Source: Cetobacterium somerae
GTDB lineage: Bacteria > Fusobacteriota > Fusobacteriia > Fusobacteriales > Fusobacteriaceae
DNA: 64,000 bases
Direction: 5' to 3'
NCBI RefSeq assembly: GCF_022430525.1
Contig: NZ_CP092519.1
Location: 310,001 to 374,000, forward strand
Below the pieces are notes generated by a model. That model had not been told where the DNA came from. It searched no databases and saw only the letters and a list, made by a program, of their open reading frames with translations. Positions 16,114 to 24,788 of the stretch are shown here, piece after piece. How positions within the stretch are numbered: position 1 is the first letter of the stretch; each line of letters starts with the position of its first letter. The position numbers were made by a program, and so were the translations under genes.

Positions 16114-16653
16114 TTAAAATGAAGGGGGATTTGAGACCCAAAGAATCTTAGCACTACCTTTTCCACAATTAGATAGGTAATGATTTTTTCCAGAGCTGTA
16201 GTAAAAAGCTTCACCTTTTTTTGCTTTATGAATCTTATCACCTAAATGAATTAGAATTTCCCCTTTTAAAACATAACCAAATTCTTGACCATCATGAGCA
16301 ATCTCTTCTTTATATCGTCCACCTTCTTCTAGAGTCAGAAGGATAGGTTCCATTTGATTTTTTTGAGCGTTAGGTATAATCCATTCAACTTTATATTTTA
16401 GTTTAGAATCTGTAAGTTCGAAAGCATCATTTTCATCAAAAACAATTTTTTCATCACCATCATCACTAAAGAAATCTTTTAAATTTGTTCCAAGACCTTC
16501 AAGTATATCAGCTAAATTTGCAATAGATGGAGAAGTTAGATTTCTTTCTACTTGAGATATAAATCCTTTAGACAGTTCACAACGACTAGCTAACTCATCT
16601 TGAGTAAGATATTTTTCTTGTCTTAGTCTTTTGATTTTTTTTCCGATTTCCAT
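16114..16653 (-). CDS. XRE-family regulator with C-terminal cupin domain
   Basis: 179 residues, the standard length of the HTH-cupin family (PuuR, SinR-like). Residues 5-60 form an XRE helix-turn-helix (KIKRLRQEKYLTQDELA, then LSKGFISQVER). Residues 105-176 form a small cupin barrel with the HDGQEFGYVLKGE and LGDKIHKAKKGEAFYY segments, which usually binds a small effector. It is divergently transcribed from speD-speE. Members of this family often control polyamine genes, so regulation of spermidine synthesis is a reasonable inference. A perfect 12-bp palindrome at 16670-16681, just upstream of its start codon, could be its operator. ATG behind GGAGAG. Confidence 0.88.
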   Translation of the reverse strand: MEIGKKIKRLRQEKYLTQDELASRCELSKGFISQVERNLTSPSIANLADILEGLGTNLKDFFSDDGDEKIVFDENDAFELTDSKLKYKVEWIIPNAQKNQMEPILLTLEEGGRYKEEIAHDGQEFGYVLKGEILIHLGDKIHKAKKGEAFYYSSGKNHYLSNCGKGSAKILWVSNPPSF

Positions 16654-16669
16654 ATAGATCTCTCCTTAA

Positions 16670-16681
16670 ATTATCGATAAT
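16670..16681. promoter_or_regulatory. Candidate operator palindrome for the XRE-cupin regulator
   Basis: ATTATCGATAAT is a perfect 12-bp palindrome located 17 bases upstream of the regulator start codon, in the intergenic region shared with speD. XRE proteins bind short palindromes of this kind; binding is not shown. Confidence 0.35.
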
Positions 16682-16712
16682 ATAGTATATTCTGTTTTTT
16701 ATAAAAAAGCAA

Positions 16713-16740
16713 TTGACAAAAAATAAAGAGATGATATTAT
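16713..16740 (+). promoter_or_regulatory. Promoter of speD-speE
   Basis: TTGACA (16713-16718) and TATTAT (16735-16740) spaced 16 bases. About 100 bases of almost pure A/T with inverted repeats follow before the ribosome-binding site. Confidence 0.55.
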
Positions 16741-16852
16741 ATATGTGATATTTAAAATATTAAATTTTAAATATATTTTTTTAAACAAAAGTTTAATATT
16801 TTAATATTTAAATTTAATTTTTTGTTAAAAAACTGTTTTGGGGAGGAAGAAA

Positions 16853-17269
16853 TTGAAATTAGAAACACTAGGAAGACACATTTTAATTGAATTTTATAAC
16901 TGTGATGAGGAGATATTAAAAAATCCAATTCTAATAAAAGAACATATGAATGAAGCAGCAAGAATAGCAAATGCTACAATTGTTGAATCAGTATTTCATC
17001 ACTTTAATCCATATGGAGTATCAGGAGCTGTAATCATATCAGAATCTCATCTTGCTATTCATACTTGGCCTGAATATGGATATGCAGCAGTTGATGTGTT
17101 TACTTGTGGTGATAAGATAGATCCGTGGACAGCTTTTAAATTTTTAGAGGATGTATTTAAATCTGATAGAAGTGAATCAATAGAGGTTCCAAGAGGAATG
17201 GTAGATAAAATTAGAAATTACTCAAAAAAAGAGCTAGGAAAAATAACTTTTAAACCAGAGGAGGAATAG
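16853..17269 (+). CDS. speD: S-adenosylmethionine decarboxylase proenzyme (prokaryotic class)
   Basis: The start is taken at the TTG at 16853, 6 nt behind GGGAGGA; an upstream in-frame TTG at 16838 overlaps that site. The product is 138 residues. The signature ESHLAIHTWPEYGYAAVDVF is complete: self-cleavage should occur between Glu64 and Ser65, converting the serine to the pyruvoyl cofactor, and the downstream HTWPE and FTCG residues complete the active site. The enzyme decarboxylates S-adenosylmethionine to the aminopropyl donor for spermidine synthesis. speE follows after one base, so the two are translationally coupled. Use of TTG may keep expression low. Likely controlled by the divergent XRE-cupin regulator. 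Confidence 0.95.
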   Translation: MKLETLGRHILIEFYNCDEEILKNPILIKEHMNEAARIANATIVESVFHHFNPYGVSGAVIISESHLAIHTWPEYGYAAVDVFTCGDKIDPWTAFKFLEDVFKSDRSESIEVPRGMVDKIRNYSKKELGKITFKPEEE

Positions 17270-17270
17270 C

Positions 17271-18125
17271 ATGTTAGATTTATGGTTTACAGAAAAATGG
17301 TCAGAGGACACAAGATTCTCTATTAAAGTTAAAGAACATTTATATTCAGAAGAAACACCTTTTCAAAAAATAGATTTCTTTACTTCGAATGAATATGGAA
17401 GATTTTTTACACTAGATGGAATGATAATGATAACTGAAAAAGATGAATTTATATATCATGAGATGATAACTCATGTTCCAATGTGTACAAATATGAATAT
17501 AAAAAAAGTCTTAGTAATTGGTGGTGGAGACGGTGGTACAGTGAGAGAACTTACAAGATACTCAACTATAGAAAAAATAGATATGGTTGAAATAGATGAA
17601 AGAGTTGTAAGATTATCTCAAAAGTTTTTACCGTTTACAGCAGATAAATTAGAAGATAAAAGAGTAACTTTATATTTTCAAGATGGATTAAAATTCGTAG
17701 AGGAGTGTTCGAGTGAAACTTATGATTTAATATTAGTTGATTCAACAGATCCAATCTCTGTTGGAGAAGGACTTTTTACAACTGAGTTTTATAAAAATTG
17801 TTATAGAGTTTTAAAAGAGGACGGAATTTTAGTAAATCAACACGAATCACCATATTATGAAAGATATTCTCAAGAAATGAAGAAAGCTCATAATAAAATA
17901 AAAAAAATATTTCCTATTGCAAAAGTTTATCAGTTTCATCAACCAACATATGCATCAGGACATTGGTTATTTGGATTTGCATCAAAAAAATATAATCCAA
18001 CTTTAGATTGTAAAATTGAAGAATGGAATAAGTTAGATATTCGAACTAGATATTATAATACTGATATTCAAATTGCCGCATTTGCTTTACCAAACTATGT
18101 AAAAGCTCAATTAGAAGAAAAATAA
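17271..18125 (+). CDS. speE: Spermidine synthase (putrescine aminopropyltransferase)
   Basis: 284 residues, typical length. Recognised by LWFTEKWSEDTRFSIKV at the N-terminus, the substrate segment GRFFTLDGMIMITEKDEFIYHEMI, the nucleotide-binding IGGGDGGTVREL, MVEIDERVV, and the catalytic LVDSTDPISVG. It transfers the aminopropyl group of decarboxylated S-adenosylmethionine to putrescine in the cytoplasm. It follows speD with a one-base gap and an AGGAGG site inside the end of speD. No ornithine or arginine decarboxylase is nearby, so putrescine must come from elsewhere in the genome or by uptake. Confidence 0.96.
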   Translation: MLDLWFTEKWSEDTRFSIKVKEHLYSEETPFQKIDFFTSNEYGRFFTLDGMIMITEKDEFIYHEMITHVPMCTNMNIKKVLVIGGGDGGTVRELTRYSTIEKIDMVEIDERVVRLSQKFLPFTADKLEDKRVTLYFQDGLKFVEECSSETYDLILVDSTDPISVGEGLFTTEFYKNCYRVLKEDGILVNQHESPYYERYSQEMKKAHNKIKKIFPIAKVYQFHQPTYASGHWLFGFASKKYNPTLDCKIEEWNKLDIRTRYYNTDIQIAAFALPNYVKAQLEEK

Positions 18126-18189
18126 AATTGGAGATATAAAAGAGATTTTGCTAAGATATATTATAGAAAACTATAGTAGGGAGGCAAAA

Positions 18190-18624
18190 TTGAAAAAATT
18201 ACTAGGAATAATGGTTTTTCTTTTAGGAACATTAGTTTTTGGAGCTAATGAGGATCAAAAAGTTATTTTAAAATTAGTAAATAGGGAGAGAGTTAGTAGA
18301 GGATTAAGTCCAATGAAATTAAATTCAAAGTTAAATAAACTAGCTAAAATAAAGTCTGATGATATGCATAAAAACAGATATTTTAGTCACAACTCACCTA
18401 TTTATGGAACACCTTTTGATTTAATGAAAAAACATAGAGTAGATTATATGACTGCTGGAGAGAATATAGCAAAAGGTCAAAATACACCAGAATATGTTAT
18501 GAAATCATGGATGGATTCTCCAGGACATAGAAAAAATATTCTAAATCCAAGATTTAAAGAGATGGGAGTTTCAAGAGATGAGTATGGAAATAATATTTGG
18601 ACACAAATGTTTATAGGGAGTTAA
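18190..18624 (+). CDS. Exported CAP/SCP-domain protein (YkwD-like)
   Basis: The start is the TTG at 18190 behind GGGAGG; a longer frame from 18148 has no ribosome-binding site and would spoil the signal sequence. The 145-residue product has a signal peptide (KKLLGIMVFLLGTLVFGA) and one CAP domain. The domain shows VNRERVSRGLSPM, SDDMHKNRYFSHNSP, TAGENIAKG and HRKNILNPRFKEMGV, including the paired histidines and glutamate of the CAP cavity. Bacterial members are secreted or periplasmic proteins of mostly unknown biochemical role. It follows speE by 65 bases and may be read through from that operon. A terminator follows. Confidence 0.88.
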   Translation: MKKLLGIMVFLLGTLVFGANEDQKVILKLVNRERVSRGLSPMKLNSKLNKLAKIKSDDMHKNRYFSHNSPIYGTPFDLMKKHRVDYMTAGENIAKGQNTPEYVMKSWMDSPGHRKNILNPRFKEMGVSRDEYGNNIWTQMFIGS

Positions 18625-18631
18625 TAAAATA

Positions 18632-18676
18632 AAGGTTATAGTGAATTAAGTTAAAATCACTATAACCTATTTTTTT
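18632..18676. terminator. Bidirectional terminator after the CAP-domain gene
   Basis: AGGTTATAGTGA and TCACTATAACCT form a perfect 12-bp stem with a T tail on the plus strand and an A/T-rich tail on the other. It is shared with the convergent DUF454 gene. Confidence 0.85.
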
Positions 18677-19029
18677 ATTGTATCAACATTGATAATATGA
18701 AAAATAACACCGACAAGAATTAACAAAAGTAAAATTTTTCCAATAATAAATGGCATAAAAAACATTCCTAAAGTCATTCCGAAAATTGTTGATGCTATAG
18801 CAATAATTTTATTTTTTTTAGTGATTCCTTTATTAATTCTATAATCTTTTAGATGTTCACCAAAATATTTATTATTAAGTAACCAATTATAAAATTTTTC
18901 TGAACTTTTTTCAAAAAAATATGCGGCAATTAATATAAATGGTACTGTTGGAATAATAGGTAAAAAGGCTCCGATGATTCCAAAACCTAAAAATAGAAAA
19001 CCTAAAAATGTAAAAATTTTTTTCTTCAT
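18667..19029 (-). CDS. DUF454 (YbaN-like) inner-membrane protein
   Basis: The start is the ATG at 19029 behind GGAGG (19038-19042), not the longer frame from 19059. The product is 120 residues. It has the family hallmark near the N-terminus, FGIIGAFLPIIPTVPFILIAAYFF, followed by SSEKFYNWLLNNKYFGEHLKDYR and two further hydrophobic segments near the C-terminus. These proteins are small inner-membrane proteins with no established function. It is convergent with the CAP-domain gene and divergent from the LemA operon. Family assignment is confident, role unknown. Confidence 0.85.
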   Translation of the reverse strand: MKKKIFTFLGFLFLGFGIIGAFLPIIPTVPFILIAAYFFEKSSEKFYNWLLNNKYFGEHLKDYRINKGITKKNKIIAIASTIFGMTLGMFFMPFIIGKILLLLILVGVIFHIINVDTIKK

Positions 19030-19119
19030 GCAAAAAGCCTCCAGATAAAAAGTTTTCATAAGGATTTAAAAATAAATATAGTATAATACATAAAAGAAAA
19101 AAATAATAGGGAGGAAGTT

Positions 19120-19674
19120 ATGATTTTAGGAATAGTGTTTATAGTATTGGTAGTTATTTTAATTGGATTCATTATAGGAGTATACAATAAGTTAGTTAAA
19201 GAAAGAAATTTTGTAGAAGAAGCTTTTTCAACAATTGATGCATACTTGAAGAAAAGATATGATTTAATACCAAATTTAGTAGAAACTGTAAAAGGGTATA
19301 AAAATTATGAAGGTAGTACATTAGAAGCTGTAATAGCAGCAAGAAGCAGATATATGACTGCTACAACGCCAGAAGAAAAAATAGAAAACGAAAATATGAT
19401 AACAGGTGCTTTAGGAAAACTTTTTGCTTTAACAGAAAATTATCCAGAATTAAAAGCAAATGAAAATTTCATGAAGTTACAAGGAGAGTTAGTAGCAATA
19501 GAAGAGGATATTTTACAGGCAAGAAAATATTACAATGGTAGTGTTAGAGTTTACAATACAATGTGTGAAACATTTCCAAGTGTTATAGTGGCTAATAACT
19601 TTGGATTTAAGAAGTATCCATTCTTTAAAGTTGAAAACGAAGAGGAAAGACAAAATGTTAAAGTTCAGTTTTAG
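19120..19674 (+). CDS. lemA: LemA family membrane protein
   Basis: 184 residues, the usual length. A single N-terminal transmembrane segment (LGIVFIVLVVILIGFIIGVY) is followed by the conserved helix region YNKLVKERNFVEEAFSTID, the KRYDLIPNLVETVKGY motif, LFALTENYPELKANENF and the RKYYNGSVRVYNTM motif. LemA proteins form helical bundles at the inner membrane; their function is unsettled. The gene starts at an ATG behind GGGAGG. The next gene, a DUF2207 protein, overlaps its end by 20 bases in another frame, and LemA-DUF2207 pairs are common in bacteria, which suggests a joint membrane role. Confidence 0.93.
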   Translation: MILGIVFIVLVVILIGFIIGVYNKLVKERNFVEEAFSTIDAYLKKRYDLIPNLVETVKGYKNYEGSTLEAVIAARSRYMTATTPEEKIENENMITGALGKLFALTENYPELKANENFMKLQGELVAIEEDILQARKYYNGSVRVYNTMCETFPSVIVANNFGFKKYPFFKVENEEERQNVKVQF

Positions 19675-21340
19675 TCTATTTTTTCTTTTAGTTACAACTA
19701 TTTTTGCAGATGCAGGATATATAATTGATAACTATAAAGTAAATATAAAAATAGATGAAAAAAATATTTATAATGTTGACGAAAATATAAGAGTGGATTT
19801 TTTACAGCCAAGAAGAGGTATATATAGAGTAATTCCAGAAGAATTCAATGGAAAAGAAATAAAAGTTACTAATATACAAACAAATGTCCAAACAGCAGCA
19901 AAAGACGAAGGGAACTATATCTACTTAAGATTAGGAGATCCTAATAGATATTTAACAGGAATAAAAGATTATATAATAAAATATAGATATAGTATAGGAT
20001 GGGATAGAAACTCTAGTTATGATGAAGTGTATTATAATCTAATTGGAAATGATTGGGATACAACTATAAAAAAAGTTGAGTTTTCTATAGAGCTGCCTAA
20101 AAGTTTTGATGCTAAAAAAATAAATTTTACTTTAGGAAATTATGGTAGTACAAATACTAATGGAGTTAAATGGAGTGTAGATGGCAACACAATTAAGGGT
20201 TACACAACAGTTACATTAAATCCAAAGGAGAGTGTAACAATAGCTTTACCATTACCAGAGGGATATTTTGATTTTGGAGACCAAAAAATAACTTATTATA
20301 TATTTAAGAGTGTTTTATATTTAATATATCTTATTATTCCTGGAATGGCTTTAAATCTTTTAAGAAAATATAAAGATAGAAATAGCGTTATTCAAACAGT
20401 TGAGTTTTATCCTCCGGATAATCTTACACCAACAGAGATTGGATATTATATAGATGGAATTATACATTCTAAGGATTTAACAAGCTTGATTTTTTATTGG
20501 GCTAATAAAGGATATTTAAAAATTAATGAAGTAAAAAAAGGTGGAATTTTTACAAAGGATGAATTTGAAATAGAATTTTTAAAAGATAGAATAGAAACAG
20601 AGAAAGAGTTTGAAAAATATATGTATAATGCACTATCAGCATATAAAAATTCTGAAAATAGATTAAATATCAAGGATTTAAGGAATAGATTTTATAAGCA
20701 TATTGATAAAGCAGCTGAAATTTTGGAAATAGATTTAATTATGAGTAAAAAAACTCTGTATAGTTCTAAAAGTTTAAGAGCAGGAAATACAGTTAGAACA
20801 TCAATCTTATTTATTGTAGCGGCTAGTTTTGGATATTTTTATTACTTTGGAGCTGGACAGGGATTAGATACGATGTTAACTATCATATTTGGTGGAGTAT
20901 CAGTATTAGTAACATTAGCTATAAGTGGAAAAATAAAAAGTAAAACACAATATGGAAATGAAATTTTAGGAAAAATACTAGGTTTCAAAAGATTTTTAGA
21001 AACAGCAGAAAAAAGAAAATTAGAGATGTTATTAGAAGAAAACCCTAGTTATTTTTACAACATACTTCCTTATACTATAGTTTTAGGAGTTAGTAGTATA
21101 TGGGCTGATAAATTTAAAGATCTTGTAGTTGAACCACCTCAATGGTATGGTGGATCTAATATAGGAAATGCTTTTGTTTTAGGAGCCTTTATGGGTAGCT
21201 TTAATAACTCGTTATCAGCATTTAATGACACTATGTTGTCAGCACCAAAAGCTCCAAGTAATTTTGGAGGTGGAAGTTCATCTATGGGTGGAGGTTCATC
21301 AGGAGGTGGAGCTGGTGGAGGTGGAGGCGGAAGCTGGTAA
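19655..21340 (+). CDS. DUF2207 domain-containing membrane protein
   Basis: The start is the ATG at 19655 behind AGAGGAAAG, inside the end of lemA; it gives a proper signal sequence (KFSFSLFFLLVTTIFADA). The product is 561 residues. Residues 25-220 form the exported beta-rich DUF2207 domain (YIIDNYKVNIKID, RRGIYRVIPEEF). A transmembrane segment follows near 230-250, then a cytoplasmic domain, another pair of transmembrane helices near 380-430, and a low-complexity Gly/Ser tail ending GGGGGGSW. Such tails are typical of this family. Function is unknown; linkage to LemA is conserved across bacteria. Translational coupling with lemA is likely from the overlap. Confidence 0.88.
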   Translation: MLKFSFSLFFLLVTTIFADAGYIIDNYKVNIKIDEKNIYNVDENIRVDFLQPRRGIYRVIPEEFNGKEIKVTNIQTNVQTAAKDEGNYIYLRLGDPNRYLTGIKDYIIKYRYSIGWDRNSSYDEVYYNLIGNDWDTTIKKVEFSIELPKSFDAKKINFTLGNYGSTNTNGVKWSVDGNTIKGYTTVTLNPKESVTIALPLPEGYFDFGDQKITYYIFKSVLYLIYLIIPGMALNLLRKYKDRNSVIQTVEFYPPDNLTPTEIGYYIDGIIHSKDLTSLIFYWANKGYLKINEVKKGGIFTKDEFEIEFLKDRIETEKEFEKYMYNALSAYKNSENRLNIKDLRNRFYKHIDKAAEILEIDLIMSKKTLYSSKSLRAGNTVRTSILFIVAASFGYFYYFGAGQGLDTMLTIIFGGVSVLVTLAISGKIKSKTQYGNEILGKILGFKRFLETAEKRKLEMLLEENPSYFYNILPYTIVLGVSSIWADKFKDLVVEPPQWYGGSNIGNAFVLGAFMGSFNNSLSAFNDTMLSAPKAPSNFGGGSSSMGGGSSGGGAGGGGGGSW

Positions 21341-21370
21341 ATAAACCTCAATAAAAACCACAGTATTAAA

Positions 21371-21399
21371 TTGACCCTTTTAGTAGGATTTGATATAAT
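21371..21399 (+). promoter_or_regulatory. Promoter of the GGDEF-EAL gene
   Basis: TTGACC (21371-21376) and TATAAT (21394-21399) separated by 17 bases; AGGAGG follows just before the ATG. Confidence 0.7.
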
Positions 21400-21430
21400 A
21401 AAAGTCTATCTATAAAAAATAGGAGGATGA

Positions 21431-24214
21431 ATGCTAAAGGTTTTTATATTATGTTTTCTTTTGACTCAAATTTTATTAGCTGCTAGTTATATACCTAAAA
21501 ATATTAAAGAGGAAAAAATCTTAGAAAGTTATAGAGATACTCAATTAGTTTTAGGTTTAAAAGCAACAGACTTTGATAATACTATTATAGATAATCAATC
21601 ATTAAATACTATAGTAGAAGATTTATTTAAAAATTATTTACGTTTAAACATACGAGTAGTAAAGGGTAGTTGGGATGAACTACTATCAATGTACAGTAAA
21701 AAAGAGATTGATATTTTAGGATCTATAACTCAAAGTGAGGAAAGAAAAGAAAATAGTGTATTTAGCTTACCTCTATATGATGATTCAATCTATTTGGCTA
21801 CTTCAAATATAGAAAAATACAATTTGAAAGATTTAAAAAGCTTAAAAGAACAAGATATATTTGTTACAAAAGACTCTATTTATACAGGATACTTAAAAAA
21901 GTTTTTAAGAGGAAATGATATAAAAGTTAATATAATTGAAGTTGAAGATAGCTTTTTAGAAAAAGATGGAATATTCCTGACTTCTAAATACAATGTTGTA
22001 GGTTGGGAAAATACAATTAAAATAGGTTATCTTCCAGATATATCTATAGGGTTACAAAAAAAATTAAATGATTTAACTGCAATAGTAAATAATGCTCTTT
22101 TAGAGAAATATCAAGGTGATATTGCAAAATATTTAGAGAAACAATCCAATGTGATATATAAAAATAAATTTTTGAAATCTTTAACTCAAGAGGAGAGAAA
22201 ATATTTAGAAAACTTATCACAAATAACAATAGCCTTAGAACCTAATAATACTCTAAGTTATTATTCAAAAGATATGAAAAAATTTATTGGAGTTATTCCA
22301 TTTTTTATAGAAAGATTTTCTAAGAGAACGGGTATAAATTTTAAAATTGTAAATGATAGAAATAATAATTGGAATAATATATACAATGATTTTTTAGAGA
22401 AAAAAATTAGAGTAGTACCTCTTCCAGAAAATAAGGAATGGAGTGAGGATATTATTTTCACTGAACCGATATATAATCCTACGTTGTATAAAGTATCAAG
22501 TTTTTTTTCTCACAATACTAAAATAGGTGTTGTAAAAGGATCGATAGAGGAAAGTTTTGTCCAAGAGTATTATTTAAAAGATGATATATTATTTTATAAA
22601 GATTATGATGAATTAGAAAATTCTTTAAATAATTATACTATAAATGCAGCTTTTTTATTTGATATTAATAAAATGGATACTAGTAAATTTAAGGTTGATG
22701 AATTTATGAAAATTCCAATATCTCTAGGGTTATATAAAAGTGATGAAATATTAAAAGAGATAATAAATAAAGGGATAAAAAATGGTTTAAGTATAAGAAG
22801 AATAGAGGAAGAAGCAGATATAGTAAAAAAACAGGAAGCTTTTAATGAGTATCAAAGATTCCAATTAACTAATAAAATTTTATACTTATTACTAGCGATA
22901 TCTCTTATGTTTGGAATGATTTCTATATATAAAATGCTTTTGAATCATAAAATAACAAAAGAATTAAAAAAAGATTTAATTACATCTCTTCCAAATAGAG
23001 TAGAATTTCTAAATTTTATTGATGAGAAAAAAGAGTTAAAGGGCTATGCAATAGTGGTAGATATTAATAATTTTAAAGAGATAAACGATAAATATGGACA
23101 AAGTTCAGGAGACGATATTCTTAGAATAGTTGCAGATAAATTAAAAAGGATATTTATAAATCAAAATATTTATAGAGTTTCAGGAGATGAGTTTTATATT
23201 TTTAGTGAAGAAGAATTTTTAATTGAAAGATTAGAAGAATTAAAAAAAGAGATGCACTCTTTGAAGTTAAGTTATCAAGTAGATTTAAGTATAGGATTTT
23301 ATAAAAATTATAACAAAAATTTAGAAACATCTTTCAAATACGCATATATGGCAATGGAAGAGGTAAAGAAAAAAAATAATTTTTATTATGTTGAAGCAAC
23401 AGATGAGTTAATAGAAAAAAAAGAAAGAGAGTATTCGATAAAATCTCTTTTAAGAAATAAGAATTTAAGTGGATTATATGGAGTATATCAACCAAAATTT
23501 AATATAAAAAATAAAAATATTGTTGGTGCTGAAGTATTAGCGAGATGGAAAGATGAAAAGTTAGGTTTTATATCCCCAGGAGAGTTTATTCCCATAGCTG
23601 AAGAGATTAATTTAATACATTTAATAGACTACAAAATAGCGAATGAAGGAATAAAATTTATAAGTATTTTGAAAAAAAATAATTTAATTGATGAAAACTT
23701 TAGAATGTCTTTTAATCTATCAATGAAATCATTAGAAAGAGATGATGTTGTTTCAGTAGTCAAAGCTTTATTAAAAGAAAATAAAGTTTCAGGAGATTAT
23801 ATGGAGATTGAAATAACTGAATCCATCTTTTCAACAAATTTAAAAACAACATTAGAAAAAATAAACGAATTAAAAAAAATGAATATTTCTTTATCAATGG
23901 ATGACTTCACAGCAGGTCACTCTACAGTTAGCTTACTACCTATATTGCCTTTAGATGTAGTAAAGTTTGATAAAGGAATATTAGATGCTATTGGAACAAA
24001 AGGAGATTTAGTAGCATCAAATATATATATGGCTTTGATTGGGCTTATAAAGGATTTAAATCTTAAAATTGTATCAGAAGGAATAGAAACAAAGTTACAA
24101 CTAGAATTTTTAGAAAAAGCAAATGTTGATATTGGACAAGGATATATTTTTAGTAAACCTATAGAAGACCTGAATTTTATAAAAAAATTAACAGAAAAAA
24201 ATACAGGCTCTTAA
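21431..24214 (+). CDS. Membrane GGDEF-EAL protein with two periplasmic solute-binding (PBPb) sensor domains
   Basis: 927 residues. A signal sequence is followed by two tandem SBP family-3 type domains (about 40-235 and 260-470), one transmembrane helix (about 482-502), a GGDEF domain (about 515-655) and an EAL domain (about 670-920). The GGDEF signature reads RVSGDEF near residue 582, with Ser for the first Gly; such variants may or may not make cyclic di-GMP. The EAL domain has EVLARW in place of EALLRW and keeps the NLSMKSL, EITES, MDDFT, VKFDKG, SEGIET and QGYIFSKP motifs. The metal- and substrate-binding residues therefore look intact and phosphodiesterase activity is likely. It should couple an external small molecule to cyclic-di-GMP turnover and so to the two riboswitches in this window. 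Monocistronic. Confidence 0.92.
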   Translation: MLKVFILCFLLTQILLAASYIPKNIKEEKILESYRDTQLVLGLKATDFDNTIIDNQSLNTIVEDLFKNYLRLNIRVVKGSWDELLSMYSKKEIDILGSITQSEERKENSVFSLPLYDDSIYLATSNIEKYNLKDLKSLKEQDIFVTKDSIYTGYLKKFLRGNDIKVNIIEVEDSFLEKDGIFLTSKYNVVGWENTIKIGYLPDISIGLQKKLNDLTAIVNNALLEKYQGDIAKYLEKQSNVIYKNKFLKSLTQEERKYLENLSQITIALEPNNTLSYYSKDMKKFIGVIPFFIERFSKRTGINFKIVNDRNNNWNNIYNDFLEKKIRVVPLPENKEWSEDIIFTEPIYNPTLYKVSSFFSHNTKIGVVKGSIEESFVQEYYLKDDILFYKDYDELENSLNNYTINAAFLFDINKMDTSKFKVDEFMKIPISLGLYKSDEILKEIINKGIKNGLSIRRIEEEADIVKKQEAFNEYQRFQLTNKILYLLLAISLMFGMISIYKMLLNHKITKELKKDLITSLPNRVEFLNFIDEKKELKGYAIVVDINNFKEINDKYGQSSGDDILRIVADKLKRIFINQNIYRVSGDEFYIFSEEEFLIERLEELKKEMHSLKLSYQVDLSIGFYKNYNKNLETSFKYAYMAMEEVKKKNNFYYVEATDELIEKKEREYSIKSLLRNKNLSGLYGVYQPKFNIKNKNIVGAEVLARWKDEKLGFISPGEFIPIAEEINLIHLIDYKIANEGIKFISILKKNNLIDENFRMSFNLSMKSLERDDVVSVVKALLKENKVSGDYMEIEITESIFSTNLKTTLEKINELKKMNISLSMDDFTAGHSTVSLLPILPLDVVKFDKGILDAIGTKGDLVASNIYMALIGLIKDLNLKIVSEGIETKLQLEFLEKANVDIGQGYIFSKPIEDLNFIKKLTEKNTGS

Positions 24215-24233
24215 TAGAGACCTGTATTTTTTT
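24199..24233. terminator. Terminator overlapping the stop codon of the GGDEF-EAL gene
   Basis: ATACAGG ... CCTGTAT with inner TCT/AGA pairs, T run on the plus strand and a matching run on the minus strand; it also serves the convergent lipoprotein gene. Confidence 0.75.
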
Positions 24234-24267
24234 ATAACTGGAATATGTTGTTAAAAGAATTAAGTTC

Positions 24268-24603
24268 TTATTGAGCAGTTTTAGTTGTTGAATCAGGTGT
24301 TACAGCTTGAACTTGTTCCTCAACAGTTTCTTCTACTGCTTGAACGGGAGTTTTACCAGCAGCTTCTTCAGCAGCTTTAATCTCTGCAGGAGTAGCAGGA
24401 GTAACTTCCTCTACAACAGTTTCTTCAATAGCTTCAACTGGTTGGTTAGCGTTATCTGTAGTTTGAGAATCAACAGTTTGAGCTGGTTGAGCAAGATCAG
24501 TAGTCTGTACAGGTGGATTTGGATCATTAGGAGTTGTATCTTGTTTCTCTCCACAAGCCACCATTGCTAAAGATAAAGCTAACATAGCTAATAATTTTTT
24601 CAT
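24268..24603 (-). CDS. Small Thr/Gln/Glu/Pro-rich lipoprotein
   Basis: 111 residues. The signal peptide MKKLLAMLALSLAMVAC ends in a clear lipobox with the cysteine at residue 17, so the protein should be lipid-anchored. The mature part is low-complexity: Thr, Gln, Pro, Ala and Glu with repeated elements of the type AEEA, VEETV and EEQVQAV, and no globular domain is visible. It resembles the small spacer-like lipoproteins common in Fusobacterium genomes. The ATG lies behind GGAGAG, with a TATAAT-like -10 about 40 bases upstream. Function unknown. Confidence 0.8.
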   Translation of the reverse strand: MKKLLAMLALSLAMVACGEKQDTTPNDPNPPVQTTDLAQPAQTVDSQTTDNANQPVEAIEETVVEEVTPATPAEIKAAEEAAGKTPVQAVEETVEEQVQAVTPDSTTKTAQ

Positions 24604-24713
24604 AATTAATCTCTCCTTTTAAAATAAGTTATTTTTTCAACATATTATACTAAATAATAGAAGGGGTTCCTTCAAAAAAATAAAAAAAAAGTTGACTCAT
24701 GATTCAAAAGGTA

Positions 24714-24741
24714 TTTACTTTTTGAAAAAATGTGCTATACT
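24714..24741 (+). promoter_or_regulatory. Promoter of the EIIA-CBS/permease operon
   Basis: TTTACT (24714-24719) and TATACT (24736-24741), 16-base spacer. Confidence 0.55.
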
Positions 24742-24788
24742 AAAAATGAACAAAAGATAAATAAGTGTAAAAAAACGGAGGTGTTCCA

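Noticed and set aside
21139-21351. Proline-rich minus-strand frame
   Set aside because: It is the antisense of the Gly/Ser-rich tail of the DUF2207 protein.
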